A stretch of DNA of 64,000 nt from Bacteroidota bacterium (GCA_016713645.1 JADJOU010000017.1:52980-116979), one strand, 5' to 3'. Numbered from the stretch's first letter, positions 11,390 through 21,175 are shown. Made by a program: numbers and translations. Notes: generated by a model from the letters alone, not told the origin.

Positions 11390-12280
11390 ATGAATGCGAT
11401 TATAAAAGATAGAAAAGGTTTTTTTACTGAAAAATTGACGGATTATAGTCAATTGGTAAAATTGCGTTTGACACTTTTAGTGGTATTTTCTTCTGTGATA
11501 GGATATCTTTTTGCAGGAGTTAATGTCAATCTCATCTCCATATTGCTTTTAAGTGTAGCGGGAATTCTTGTCACTGGATCAGCGAATGCAATCAATGAAA
11601 TTCTAGAGAAAGATTCTGATGCTTTGATGAATAGAACAGCTTCTAGACCTATTCCAACTGGAAGAATGTCTATTGCCGAAGCGGCTGTTTTTGCTGGCAT
11701 TGCTGGTATCATTGGTATTCTAATTTTTAGTGTAATTTTTAATCCAATTGCTGGTATTGTCTCCGCTTTGTCTTTATTGTTATATGGTTTTGTTTATACT
11801 CCATTAAAGAAAATTTCTTCGATTGCGGTATTCATTGGAGCTATTCCTGGTGCATTGCCTCCAGCTATTGGCTATATTGCTGCAACAGGTCATATCGATC
11901 AAATAGCATTGATTCTTTTTGGAATTCAATTCTTCTGGCAATTTTCTCACTTTTGGGCAATTGCTTGGGTCTCTTATGACGATTATTTGAAAGCAGATAT
12001 CATGTTGCTGCCTGATTCAAATGGAAGAACGAAACAAAGTGCCATCTATGCTTTGATTTATACTTTAGCACTTATCCCGCTCGGCTTAGTGCCTTATGCA
12101 ATGGGTATTGTAGGGATTTATGGAACTGTGATACTAACTTTGACAGCTATTTATTTTTCGTATTTAGCCCTCCTGTTAGTTGTGAAATGCGATGTTGCCT
12201 CAGCGAGAAAATTAATGTTTGGATCATTTTTATATTTGCCAGTTGTTCAATTGGCGATATTATTTGATAAAATAAAATAA
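11390..12280 (+). CDS. ctaB: Protoheme IX farnesyltransferase (heme O synthase)
   Basis: Integral membrane prenyltransferase of the UbiA superfamily that attaches farnesyl to heme b, the first step to the heme a of the adjacent oxidase. At 296 residues with about nine hydrophobic segments it has the family's usual size. Asp-rich prenyl-diphosphate motifs are visible: NAINEILEKDSDALMNRT near residue 67 and SYDDYLKADIMLLP near residue 196. The stop codon overlaps the next start by one base (TAATG at 12278-12282), implying translational coupling to the subunit III-like gene. Confidence 0.96.
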   Translation: MNAIIKDRKGFFTEKLTDYSQLVKLRLTLLVVFSSVIGYLFAGVNVNLISILLLSVAGILVTGSANAINEILEKDSDALMNRTASRPIPTGRMSIAEAAVFAGIAGIIGILIFSVIFNPIAGIVSALSLLLYGFVYTPLKKISSIAVFIGAIPGALPPAIGYIAATGHIDQIALILFGIQFFWQFSHFWAIAWVSYDDYLKADIMLLPDSNGRTKQSAIYALIYTLALIPLGLVPYAMGIVGIYGTVILTLTAIYFSYLALLLVVKCDVASARKLMFGSFLYLPVVQLAILFDKIK

Positions 12281-12869
12281 TGGAAAATTCAGATAGAATA
12301 CATCCAAAGAAATTTATGTTGTGGGTTGGATTTGCCTCCATGACAATGTTGTTTGCAGGGTTGACAAGTGCATTGGTCGTTAAGAAGGGGATGCACAAAA
12401 TTGGGTGAGTTTTAGATTGCCCGACGAGTTCTTATACAGTACGATTATTATTATCATCTCCAGTTTGACGATTCAATTTGCTTTGAATAATTACAAATTG
12501 AAAAAGTGGATAATCACAAGATGGTCGATTTTGGCTACCATTGTTTTGTCTGCGATATTTATCTATTTGCAGCTCAAAGGATGGGATACCTTGAAAGCCA
12601 TTGGAATGCCTATAGATGGGAATCCCTCAGGATCTTTTGTCTATGCGATTTCCGGATTTCACGGCGTTCACTACATCGTTGGAATCGCACTTTTGATGTT
12701 GATTTATTTGATTATGAAATGGTCAAAAGAGGATAAAAAGATGATTTTGAATAATAATGTAAATCCAAATAGATTGCTCCAACTAGAATTAATAACCTCT
12801 TTTTGGCACTATATCGGAATAGTTTGGGTGTATATTTACATACTGTTTAAGTACATGATTTATAACTAA
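12280..12869 (+). CDS. Cytochrome c oxidase subunit III-like protein, first copy (frameshifted)
   Basis: Heme-copper oxidase subunit III family membrane protein, first of two consecutive copies. The ATG at 12280 overlaps the ctaB stop and opens a frame of about 42 residues beginning MENSDRIHPKKFMLWVGF. It then meets a stop because the G run 12387-12390 is four G; five G continues into KKGDAQNWVSFRLPDEF and the main part. The family's conserved glycine-histidine stretch is present as SGFHGVHYIVGI, and the end matches the usual final helix. Pairs of subunit III genes after ctaB are common in Bacteroidota. Confidence 0.9.
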
Positions 12870-12913
12870 AATTAAAAAAGCGAATTCGCATTAAGTAATA
12901 AAAAATAATAATT

Positions 12914-13609
12914 ATGGGACACGGATCAAATGTGGCTATTAATACAGAGAATCACTGGAATGGTGGAGTTGAACCAATGAAGGTCAGCTACGGCAAATTG
13001 ATGATTTGGTATTTTTTGATTTCTGATACTTTTACTTTTGTTTCCTTTCTAGTAGGATACGCAGCTTCAAGGATGGCAAATTTAGAATATTGGCCTTTTC
13101 CTTCTGAAGTATTCAAAACGATACCAGTTCCGGGTTTTGAATCCGTAGAAAATGCTCCGCTTGTATTCGTGAGTTTCATGACATTTATGCTCATCTTGAG
13201 TTCTGTTACCATGGTACTCGCCGTAATGGAAGGCTTTAGAATGAATAAGTGGGGGGTTATCAAGTATATGATCCCGACAATTATTGGTGGAATCATCTTC
13301 TTGACTTGCCAATATTTTGAGTGGACACACTTGATTGCTGAAGGAATGACACCAACTTTCACTCCATTTGCTGGTGCAGCTGGTGAAGGTACTCCGCAGT
13401 TTGGAGCCCTATTCTTTATCATCACAGGATTCCACGGATTGCACGTATTGGGTGGCGTTTTGTTGAATATCTATATCCTCGTTCAAACATGGACTGGCCA
13501 TTATGATAATAAAGTAGGTCACTATGAAATGGTTGAAAAAGTAGGATTGTATTGGCACTTTGTAGACTTAGTTTGGGTATATGTATTCTTGGCATTCTAC
13601 CTCATGTAA
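12914..13609 (+). CDS. coxC: Cytochrome c oxidase subunit III, second copy
   Basis: Subunit III of the aa3 oxidase, stabilising subunit I. It has 231 residues with about five transmembrane segments. The motif TGFHGLHVLGG and the ending HFVDLVWVYVFLAFYLM are family hallmarks. A short region around residue 145 (TPFAGAAGEGTPQFGALFF) is an external loop. The protein reads through intact. It starts 44 nt after the first subunit III gene, with subunit IV 53 nt downstream. Confidence 0.95.
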   Translation: MGHGSNVAINTENHWNGGVEPMKVSYGKLMIWYFLISDTFTFVSFLVGYAASRMANLEYWPFPSEVFKTIPVPGFESVENAPLVFVSFMTFMLILSSVTMVLAVMEGFRMNKWGVIKYMIPTIIGGIIFLTCQYFEWTHLIAEGMTPTFTPFAGAAGEGTPQFGALFFIITGFHGLHVLGGVLLNIYILVQTWTGHYDNKVGHYEMVEKVGLYWHFVDLVWVYVFLAFYLM

Positions 13610-13662
13610 AATTCAAATTGAAAAGCAGTTAAAATTTAATTATAAAATTCAAAAATAATCAT

Positions 13663-14037
13663 ATGCACCACGAAGAAGTTCCAGCGCCAAATCATCTCGC
13701 CATCAGCGATGAGGATTACAAGCACCACAAATCTGAAATTCTTAAAACAACCGCATTATTATCTTTTATTACGGTATTCGAAGTTATTTTCGCTATCGTT
13801 TATGAAAAATGGTTTCCTACTGCTCCAATGCTTGTCTTGAGAATTGGATTGGTTGTCATGTCGCTTTTAAAAGCGGGATATATTATGGCTGTTTTTATGC
13901 ACGTTAAGCACGAAAAGAGAATGATGATATTGACAATTTTTATTCCATTCACATTGCTTATTTGGATGATCATTGCCTTCATGCTAGACGGTACAGCTTG
14001 GCATGAAATGAGACATTTGAGATTTCCTGTAAAGTAA
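13663..14037 (+). CDS. coxD: Cytochrome c oxidase subunit IV family protein
   Basis: Small membrane subunit of the oxidase, 124 residues, with three predicted helices: residues ~28-46, ~53-77 and ~85-107. The middle part contains LKAGYIMAVFMHVKHEKR, typical of prokaryotic subunit IV (COX4_pro) proteins. It ends the structural oxidase genes and is followed by the SCO chaperone. Its role is presumed to be assembly or stability rather than catalysis. Confidence 0.9.
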   Translation: MHHEEVPAPNHLAISDEDYKHHKSEILKTTALLSFITVFEVIFAIVYEKWFPTAPMLVLRIGLVVMSLLKAGYIMAVFMHVKHEKRMMILTIFIPFTLLIWMIIAFMLDGTAWHEMRHLRFPVK

Positions 14038-14120
14038 TTTACAGGTTTTTAAGGAGAAATTAGATATTGCTTCATATGCATTACAACTAAGCTTTTCACC
14101 AATTGTGTCAAGCAAATTAC

Positions 14121-14829
14121 ATGGACAAATCACTTGTTTACAAAACAATAGGAATGATACTAGCGACGGTTTTACCCGTCGTTTTGTTTTTATACTTCCG
14201 CACGAACAACGGCTTTCAGCAAAACAATATGCTGCCGCATGCTTGGTGGCCAATTTCAGTCGACAGCATTGAAGAAAATGGCAAATGGAAATACGACACA
14301 GTATTTCATAAAATACCGCACTTTAAGTATGTTTCCTCATCAGGTCAAATCGTTACAGATAGCGATATGATTGGCAAAATTTCAGTTGTGAATTTCTTCT
14401 TCGCGCAATGTCCCAGCATTTGCCCTATTATGAATTCAAATATGGCTAATGTGATTCAATCGGTTTCTGCATCCAATAATTTGCGCGTTTTTCTTTTACA
14501 ATTGACCCAGATAGAGATTCTTAACCGCACTTGCCGAATATTCCAACAAGTATAATACAGGTAAAATAACTTGGCATTTTTTGAGGGGACAACAAGATTC
14601 TACCTTCCAATTAGGTCGCAATGGATTTAAAATTCCTGTTGACAATACAGATAGCGAAACAGATTTTTTACACAGCGATAGAATGATCCTCGTCGATGCT
14701 AAAAAGCAAATTCGCGGTTATTATTTGGGAACAGATTCTTCTGATATGTCTCGATTGAAAAATGATTTAGTCCTAATGCTGGACGATTTGGAAAATCCAA
14801 AAAGAAGAAGGAAGAGATATAATGATTGA
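14121..14829 (+). CDS. SCO1/SenC family copper chaperone (frameshifted)
   Basis: Thioredoxin-fold copper chaperone that loads the CuA site of cytochrome oxidase. An N-terminal anchor is followed by the domain with CPSIC (CxxxC, around residue 99) and, near the C-terminus, DFLHSDRMILVD with the third copper-binding residue, His. I start at the ATG at 14121 because the ATG six codons earlier adds residues before the signal anchor. The frame is lost at the T run 14488-14492 and again at 14521-14522; adding one T to each gives RVFSFTIDPDRDSLTALAEYS, the canonical family sequence, and joins both parts. Confidence 0.92.
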
Positions 14830-14960
14830 TGTGCCTTCTTGTAAAATAATAAAAATGCCGCAACCACATCAAATTCTAATTCAACTAGGAAACTTATTTT
14901 TCTATAAAAATGTATTAGTTACTAGGTCTTTTATAAGTCCCCAATTTTTAAACAAATCAC

Positions 14961-15500
14961 ATGAATCAAGAAAAAAATGCCCAATGGGTTATTGGTATTC
15001 TCTCTGCTGTTGTTATTGGCTTAGTCGTTTTTATGTATATCCATCCTGGCTTTAAAGATCAATTCGATAGCGCTTATCCTGGTTTTGATAAAACGATATT
15101 TCCCGCAATCAATGCAAGCATAAATACCATCGTCAGTGTTTTACTTATACTCGCTTTGTATTTTATTAAGCGAAAGGACATCTCGAATCACAAATTGTGT
15201 ACATTGAGTGCTACCTTTTTTTCTGCACTTTTCTTAGTGAATTATGTCTTCTATCACAATATCGCAGAAAGCACTAAATACGGCGGAGATGGGGCAATGA
15301 AATACATTTATTTCTTTATTCTAATCACACACGTTTTTTTAGCAGCGGCAATTTTTCCATTTATTCTGATGACGCTATATCGCGCCTTGACGAATCAAAT
15401 TGAAAAGCACCGAAAAATAGCCAAGTATACTTGGTATGTTTGGTTCTATGTCAGTGTAACGGGAGTAATCGTCTATAGGATGATTAAACCCTATTATTGA
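14961..15500 (+). CDS. DUF420 membrane protein linked to oxidase assembly
   Basis: A 179-residue membrane protein with five hydrophobic segments, of the DUF420 (CtaM-like) family usually encoded beside cytochrome oxidase genes. The segments start near residues 9, 45, 73, 111 and 149, and conserved histidines appear as YHNIAES and ITHVFLAAA. Related CtaM proteins are needed for maturation of some heme-copper oxidases; that role here is inferred from family and position. It closes the respiratory block and overlaps the convergent osmC-like gene by seven bases. Confidence 0.88.
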   Translation: MNQEKNAQWVIGILSAVVIGLVVFMYIHPGFKDQFDSAYPGFDKTIFPAINASINTIVSVLLILALYFIKRKDISNHKLCTLSATFFSALFLVNYVFYHNIAESTKYGGDGAMKYIYFFILITHVFLAAAIFPFILMTLYRALTNQIEKHRKIAKYTWYVWFYVSVTGVIVYRMIKPYY

Positions 15501-15898
15501 TAAATAAATTGAACTGTTTCAATCAAGTCTTTGCTGATGCTCTTGCTTATCGGACAATGATGTGCCGTGCGCTCTAAGATTTCCCGCTCTTTGTGATTTA
15601 AATTTTCTGGCATGTAAATATTGATTTGCACTTCTGCAATTCTTCTCGGCTCAGAACCCATGATTTTAGTGACTTCGGCTTTCACACTAGTCAAATCAAC
15701 TTCCATATCTAGTGCTTTTATTCCCATTGTTGTAATCATACAACTCGCCAATGCAGTTGCCATCAAATCGGTGGGAGAGAAGGCTTCGCCTTTTCCTCTA
15801 TTATCTGTGGGCGCATCTGTAAATATCGTATTGCCCGATTGCAAATGTATGCAAGTAGTTCTTAAATCCCCTTTGTATTCAACGATTGAAGTCATCAT
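15494..15898 (-). CDS. OsmC/Ohr family peroxide-resistance protein
   Basis: A 134-residue OsmC-family protein, a thiol peroxidase group that reduces organic hydroperoxides. The two reactive cysteines are in place: Cys53 in ALASCMITTMG and Cys115 in AHHCPISKS. The closest type looks like the YhfA/OsmC branch rather than Ohr, but this is only an impression from sequence. It is convergent with the DUF420 gene and 34 nt downstream of the SPFH gene, with which it may be transcribed. Confidence 0.93.
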   Translation of the reverse strand: MMTSIVEYKGDLRTTCIHLQSGNTIFTDAPTDNRGKGEAFSPTDLMATALASCMITTMGIKALDMEVDLTSVKAEVTKIMGSEPRRIAEVQINIYMPENLNHKEREILERTAHHCPISKSISKDLIETVQFIYQ

Positions 15899-15932
15899 TA
15901 TTTTTTTACTTGGCTTATTGCCATCATTTGTT

Positions 15933-16808
15933 TCATTGATTTTCCATGCCTTCTACTGAGCCATCTAAGAAAATGACATTCCCCTTGCCATTCTCAGCAA
16001 AGTGCTTAATGGATTCTGTCCAAATAGAAAATAGAATGAGCGATGAATCTAATTCTGAGCTCTTCATCTCTTTCGCCGCACTGGCCATACCCTTAGCAAC
16101 TTCTTCTCTAAACAATGCAACGCCTTGTCCCCTCAATTGTGCCGCTTCTTTTTCTGCTTGAGCAGCAATTTTAATTGCATTTCCCTCAGCCTCCGCGCCT
16201 TTCGTCTTGGTGATGAGCAATGCCTCTCCTTCGTTATAGGCTGCAGCCTTTAAATTGTTAGATGCTACCACTTGTGCCATAGAGCGCATAATCGCTTCAT
16301 CAAAGGCGATATCATTCAATTGCAAATCGATCAAATGAAATCCCCAATCTTTTAAAATATCATCCAAATGTAATTTTACTTCATCGACAATCTCCCTGCG
16401 CAAAAGCAATATTTCACTCTGCTTTTTAGTGGCGACAAAAGCGCGTATTGACCCTTCTATACTGCGAACAAGCGCTTGCATAAAATTGCGGTCATCAATA
16501 AATTTAAATGCAACATTTTTAATGCTCTCCTCTTGTGCATCGATAACTGAATATAAGAGCATCGCCTTGAAATTGACATTGGCTTGGTCTATCGTAATGG
16601 CCATAAATTCCAATTCTGCTGATCTATTCTGCACAGAAATGCGCTTGTAAATTTGCTCAATAAATGGGATTCTAAAATTTAATCCTGGATGCAATATTCT
16701 GCGATATTTCCCGAATACTGTGACAACTGCGATTGATCCTTGACCCACAGTGACAAAGCTGAGGAATACCAAGAGCAATAATGGAATGAGGAGTAATAAA
16801 AATGGCAT
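15933..16808 (-). CDS. SPFH/band 7 (stomatin-like) membrane protein
   Basis: A 291-residue protein with one N-terminal transmembrane segment (residues ~2-20) followed by an SPFH domain, which includes VVTVFGKYRRILHPGLNFRI and SVQNRSAELEFMAITID, then a long Ala/Glu-rich helical part (EALLITKTKGAEAEGNAIKI). This is the layout of stomatin/paraslipin/QmcA-type proteins that form membrane oligomers and often regulate membrane proteases. No NfeD partner is encoded next to it, so the specific role is unknown. Confidence 0.92.
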   Translation of the reverse strand: MPFLLLLIPLLLLVFLSFVTVGQGSIAVVTVFGKYRRILHPGLNFRIPFIEQIYKRISVQNRSAELEFMAITIDQANVNFKAMLLYSVIDAQEESIKNVAFKFIDDRNFMQALVRSIEGSIRAFVATKKQSEILLLRREIVDEVKLHLDDILKDWGFHLIDLQLNDIAFDEAIMRSMAQVVASNNLKAAAYNEGEALLITKTKGAEAEGNAIKIAAQAEKEAAQLRGQGVALFREEVAKGMASAAKEMKSSELDSSLILFSIWTESIKHFAENGKGNVIFLDGSVEGMENQ

Positions 16809-16838
16809 AATAGTTTCTTTTTTATGTAAATATAATGA

Positions 16839-17528
16839 TTAAGTATGAAGCCCTTTATTTTTCAACCATTTTAATCCTTCTCTCTTGCTTAGAGGGGCTA
16901 AAGGGTTATTTTGGATAAATTGAATGACCTCGTCTGGATTGGTTTTAGAGTATTCTCGCAATACCCAGCCAATGGCTTTTTGGATAAAAAATTCCTTCTC
17001 ATGTGCACGCATCAAAATATATGTTTGAAGCCGCTCCCAATCAGTCTTTTTTTTGAATTTTAATGCATACAAAATGGCGGATCGCCGTATCCACATATTT
17101 TCATCCTCTATCCATTCATCCATCAAAGACAATAATTCAGGATATTGCGTGACCAATTTTGCAACGACATTCGGAGCTATACCATCTGTTGTATCCCACC
17201 AAGCACCCTGAATAATCAATGTTTTAATATCGTGGATATGTTTTGCTTCAAGGTGTTTTGAATACTTGCGCAAAACATCTATTGCAATGTGAAACATCTC
17301 CCGCTCGGGATAGTTCGCGCATGCCAATGCAAAATGCATCACTTGGTTTTTGCTAACGGGACCAGACTCTTTAAAGTATGCATCCGCTGCCGCTCTTAAA
17401 ACGGGACTCTTTAAGCCTAGAAAAGGGAATTGATTGCGCATATATGCGGATTGCTCCTTCGCGATTTGCGCATCTCCATGCTTTGCTAGATGCTTATAGA
17501 GGCGATTTGTATAAATTTCGATTTCCAT
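16839..17528 (-). CDS. AlkD-like DNA alkylation repair protein (HEAT repeats)
   Basis: A 229-residue all-helical protein of the AlkD DNA glycosylase family, which removes 3- and 7-alkylpurines by gripping DNA with HEAT-like repeats. Recognisable stretches are YMRNQFPFLGLKSPVLR near residue 28 and IQGAWWDTTDGIAPN near residue 108, then RRSAILYALKFKKKTDW and FIQKAIGWVLREYSKTNPDEV. The Trp-rich WWDTTD segment fits the known AlkD DNA-binding surface. It lies one base from the end of the downstream-read lolE-like gene and may be co-transcribed with it. Confidence 0.93.
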   Translation of the reverse strand: MEIEIYTNRLYKHLAKHGDAQIAKEQSAYMRNQFPFLGLKSPVLRAAADAYFKESGPVSKNQVMHFALACANYPEREMFHIAIDVLRKYSKHLEAKHIHDIKTLIIQGAWWDTTDGIAPNVVAKLVTQYPELLSLMDEWIEDENMWIRRSAILYALKFKKKTDWERLQTYILMRAHEKEFFIQKAIGWVLREYSKTNPDEVIQFIQNNPLAPLSKREGLKWLKNKGLHT

Positions 17529-17529
17529 A

Positions 17530-18746
17530 TTAATTGAATTGGATGGATTGCTTGGATGCTTTTATTGCTGGATAAATCGAGGCGATAAAAGCAATCGTCG
17601 TGATGATAATAAACACCAAGAGGATGTCCAAAAACTGAATATCTACTGGATAGGCATCGATGACAAATGTGCCGCTTCCGCCTAATTTGACGATACCAAA
17701 ATACTGCTGGATGATGCAGATAATACATCCTATACTGACGCCTGCAAAAGCGCCTATCATGGATTGAATAAGCCCTTCTGCGATGAATATTTTTTTGATT
17801 TGATGATTCTGAGCGCCCATCGCTTTTAGTATAGAAATATCTTTTTTCTTTTCAATCACCAACATCGATAGTGAACCGAGTATATTGAATGAAATAATTA
17901 AAAGGACAAAAGAGAGGATGGCAAAAACCGCCCAGCGCTCTATTTTCATGATTCGATAGAGCGTCTCATTTTGTTGAATTCGATTTCGAATATGAAATTG
18001 TTTGCCATATTTCGCTTCTAACATAGATTGTATTGAAGGGCTAGATTCAGGAGTTGTCTTGATTTCTAAACTCGTAATTTGATCTTCATCGCGCTCTGCT
18101 AAATACTGAACAAACGAGAGTGGCGCGATAATGTATTTTTCATCGAATTCCTGTTGAATGGAAAATATACCAGAAGGGATGAGATAAGCAGCATTAAATG
18201 CATCTTGGGGCATATTCGTCAATGACATGTTTTTTTTGGGAAGATAAACGCCTATCTGTTTATAGCCCTCATCTGTTTCTACATTGAGTGCTGCATCAAT
18301 TCCCGCACCCACAATGCCATAGTCATGTTCGCCATCGGATAATTGAGCATTTCCATAGACAACAAAACTATCCAATTGCGTTACTTGCAAAAATGCTTGA
18401 TCGACGCCCTTAATCGTCCCAATACTCTCTTTATCGCCGTATTTGAAATAAGCATTCTCTTCGATGGTTTTGGATACTGCGATAACCCCTTTTGTCTTTA
18501 TAAGCGCCGCGGTATTGATTTTTTCAACAGAAAAATATTTCCCCTCTTTCAACTCCATTTTAATCGATGGCTGGAAAGCATTGTAGAGGAGATAACTAGA
18601 TTTTCAAATCCATTGAAGATGGACAGAATCACGATGAGTGCCATCGCTCCGCCGCCCATGCCCACCATGCTTATCCTCGACAGGATATTGATGGCTTGTG
18701 TGCTCTTTTTTGAGAAAATATAGCGCAGGGCAAATTGAATCGTCAT
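17530..18746 (-). CDS. LolC/LolE-type ABC transporter permease (frameshifted)
   Basis: Inner-membrane permease of the LolCDE/MacB-like family, expected to extract lipoproteins for transfer to the outer membrane. The repaired protein starts at the ATG at 18746 (MTIQFALRYIFSKKSTQAINILS), has a first helix within VGMGGGAMALIVILSIFNGFE, a large periplasmic domain, and an FtsX domain with three helices at the C-terminus. The frame breaks at the GG pair 18588-18589 on the + strand; one more base gives ENLVISLYNAFQPSIKMEL. No ATPase gene is adjacent, but a LolD-type ATPase is encoded at 61859. Confidence 0.88.
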
Positions 18747-18875
18747 TACTCGTTCTGGAAATTCACCAAACCTACGAATTTTTTGTGAATTTGGCATGCA
18801 CAGCCTTTTCGAGAATTCATTTGGGGATATTTTCAACAAATCGCCTTGTTTTTTGACTTTTTTAACCAATAAAAA

Positions 18876-18905
18876 TTTGTAGGCATAAAATATTCCCTAG
18901 TTTTG
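18876..18905 (+). promoter_or_regulatory. Bacteroidota-type promoter before the outer-membrane protein gene
   Basis: TTTG at 18876-18879 and TAGTTTTG at 18898-18905, 18 bases apart, fit the phylum's TTTG / TAnnTTTG promoter. The gene starts 19 nt after the -7 element. Confidence 0.6.
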
Positions 18906-18924
18906 TGAGAAATATATTTAGCCG

Positions 18925-19548
18925 ATGTTCGTTAGGATCTTAAGTTTGTTTTGTTTCTTATGTGTATTACAATTGGGTCGTGCTCAAGATGAAGAGGCAA
19001 TTCCTGAATTTAAAAAGAAAAAGGAAAAAGAACCCAAAGAACAAACGGATGAACCGCGACCTGATTTCAAAAAGAGAAGCAATGAAAACTCTTTTTTTAA
19101 AAAGGAGAATGTTGTCATCGGCGCTGGATTTGATTTGTCTTTTTCCTATAATTTGGCCTTGTTGGGATTGTATCCATCTTTGGGGTATCGCGTATTTGAA
19201 CCACTAGAAATTGGTATTAATTCTGGCTATAATTACTTTGGGAATTTTAATGATTACAATACACATAGCCTCTTCGGAGGACCCTATATTAAAGTTTACC
19301 CCTATGAAGGATATTTCTTTCAAGTCGAAAGTGTCGTTGCGCATGTCATGTATAATGACAATGGAATTAAGGGGAATATTGGCTATGGCAATGTGCTTGC
19401 GGGAATCGGATACAATATGCAAATGGGCCCAAGCTCCTATATCGCCCTAGGGATTAAAACCAATCTAATCTTAAACAATATGTATGGGAATAACCGCGCT
19501 TTTATGCCCATTATGTCATTCTACTGGCGCCTCGGTCAGAAGAAATAG
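18925..19548 (+). CDS. Predicted outer-membrane beta-barrel protein, unknown function
   Basis: A 207-residue protein with a clear signal peptide (residues 1-20, cleavage after GRA), then a highly charged Lys/Glu linker (residues ~22-55). The remainder alternates aromatic and glycine residues as in small outer-membrane barrels, and ends in a strand-like FYWRLGQKK. I do not recognise a named family. It stands alone between the divergent lolE-like gene and ftsE and has its own promoter. Confidence 0.7.
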   Translation: MFVRILSLFCFLCVLQLGRAQDEEAIPEFKKKKEKEPKEQTDEPRPDFKKRSNENSFFKKENVVIGAGFDLSFSYNLALLGLYPSLGYRVFEPLEIGINSGYNYFGNFNDYNTHSLFGGPYIKVYPYEGYFFQVESVVAHVMYNDNGIKGNIGYGNVLAGIGYNMQMGPSSYIALGIKTNLILNNMYGNNRAFMPIMSFYWRLGQKK

Positions 19549-19632
19549 TCATTGAGCTTGCGTTGAATTCAATCCTCCTCAGCCAATTTTTATCAAAAAA
19601 TATTTGTACTATTGCAATAGAAACTTCCACCT

Positions 19633-20325
19633 ATGAGCACGCCGATTATCGAACTAAAGAATGCATCTATTTATCAAAATGATTTTGGTATTGAACAATA
19701 TTGATTTAACCATCAATGAAGGGGAATTTGTCTATTTGATCGGCAAGACAGGAAGTGGCAAGAGCAGCTTACTCAAAACACTCTACGGCTTTTTACCATT
19801 AGAAAAAGGAGAAGGGCGAATTTCAAATGTCAATTTAAATGGCATGGAAGAAAAGGATGTTCCCTCCCTCAGAAAAAGCATTGGCATTATATTTCAAGAT
19901 TTTCAATTATTGATGGATCGCTCTGTTTCTGACAATTTGGAATTTGTATTGAGGGCAACCAATTGGACAAGTGAATTTGATATTAAGGCGAGAATCAATG
20001 AGGTGCTCAGCCTTGTAGGCATGCAAGATAAAGCCTATAAATGCCACATCAATTATCGGGTGGTGAGCAACAAAGAGTCGTTATTTCAAGAGCGCTTTTG
20101 AATAATCCCAAAGTGATTATTGCTGATGAGCCTACTGGAAACCTCGATCCAGATACATCAGATGAAATTATGAAGCTCTTGTTTGACATCAATAAGCAAA
20201 AGAATACGGCTGTTTTAATGGCCACACACAATTATAATTTAATTGAAAAATTTCCAGGTCGATTGATCAAAGTCAGCAATGGAAGGTTATTGGATGAAAA
20301 GGGCATGAACTTCCCGAATGCGTAA
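19633..20325 (+). CDS. ftsE: Cell-division ABC transporter ATPase FtsE (frameshifted twice)
   Basis: ABC ATPase of the FtsE type, which with FtsX controls peptidoglycan hydrolases during division. Walker A GKTGSGKSS, signature LSGGEQQRV and Walker B VIIADEPTGNLD are all present. The first ATG is at 19633 (MSTPIIELKNASIYQ). The frame breaks at the T run 19683-19686 and at the A run 20039-20041; one added base at each gives DFLVLNNIDLTINEG and AYKMPHQLSGGEQQ, so the protein is complete. No ftsX is in the window. A generic LolD/MacB-like ATPase is the alternative reading. Confidence 0.86.
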
Positions 20326-20348
20326 TTTATATTATCAACTCTTTAATC

Positions 20349-20813
20349 ATGAATAAAATTGCTGTTTTTCCTGGTTCATTTGATCCTATTACCGTTGGCC
20401 ATGTCGACTTATTAAAGCGATCTATTCCTTTGTTTGATAAGATTATCGTCGCGATTGGAATCAATTCTACTAAGAAGACTTTGTATTCTTTGGAACAGCG
20501 GAAGGCATGGATAGAGAAGGTGTTCAAAGGGTATGACACCGTTGAAGTGAAGGATTACACGGGTTTGACCATCAATTTTTGCAAAACAGAAAATGCGAAT
20601 TACATCCTAAGGGGGATTCGTTCAGCAGCAGATTTTGAATATGAAAAGACCATCGCCCACCTCAATCATTCGATGAATGAAAACATCGAAACCATATTGA
20701 TGCTCTCACCACCTGAACTCTCTTCTATCTCTTCAACCATTGTCCGCGAAATCATCTACGGCAAAGGCGACGTGAGCAAATTCGTTCCAAAAGAAGTATT
20801 GGAGGGGATATAG
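20349..20813 (+). CDS. coaD: Phosphopantetheine adenylyltransferase
   Basis: Fourth enzyme of coenzyme A synthesis; transfers AMP from ATP to 4'-phosphopantetheine. The 154-residue protein has the usual length. The nucleotidyltransferase motif TVGH is at residues 16-19 after PGSFDPI, and the C-terminal ISSTIVRE motif near residue 125 matches the family. It follows ftsE by 23 nt and precedes a long non-coding, palindrome-rich gap. Confidence 0.97.
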   Translation: MNKIAVFPGSFDPITVGHVDLLKRSIPLFDKIIVAIGINSTKKTLYSLEQRKAWIEKVFKGYDTVEVKDYTGLTINFCKTENANYILRGIRSAADFEYEKTIAHLNHSMNENIETILMLSPPELSSISSTIVREIIYGKGDVSKFVPKEVLEGI

Positions 20814-20829
20814 TTTTTCTTTTTGATTT

Positions 20830-21175
20830 AATTTCTACCACAGAGTTTCTCAGAGTTAAACACAAAGTTTCACAGAGATTAAATGCAAGGGATGTTTACC
20901 TGCTAATTCCTTGGACTTAAAATTATCGCAGAGTTTTATTCAAAGAATGAAGGTGATTTTCTACGGCGAGTTTAAAAACTCTGTGTAACTCTCCCTACAC
21001 CTTGTACCGTGTCCCAACTTTAGTTGCGGAGGGACAGGTGTGGTTAAAATGCTCTGTGAAACTCTGTGTTTAAACAAGACTATATACCCCTAACCCCTAT
21101 CAACGAACACCCACTAACGAACAACCATCAACGAACACCCAATCCCGACACTTTGTCGGGACGCGGCAACCAACA
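20830..21175. repeat. Palindrome-rich intergenic region
   Basis: The 430 nt between coaD and lepB hold no gene I can support. AAACACAAAGTTTCACAGAG (20858-20877) is repeated inverted at 21052-21071 with 19 of 20 matches. Between them is a nested hairpin: ACACCT (20997-21002) pairs with AGGTGT (21036-21041) and TGTCCC (21010-21015) with GGGACA (21031-21036). Next comes an imperfect run of AACGAACACC-like units (about 21100-21140), then an eight-base hairpin TCCCGACA/TGTCGGGA at 21143-21161. I recall CACAGAG-rich and CCCGACA-type palindromes in many environmental genomes, which fits a mobile or REP-like intergenic element. No transposase is nearby. Confidence 0.7.

Noticed and set aside
20830..21175. 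CRISPR array
   Set aside because: The repeats are inverted and of several unrelated types, without regular spacers or cas genes.
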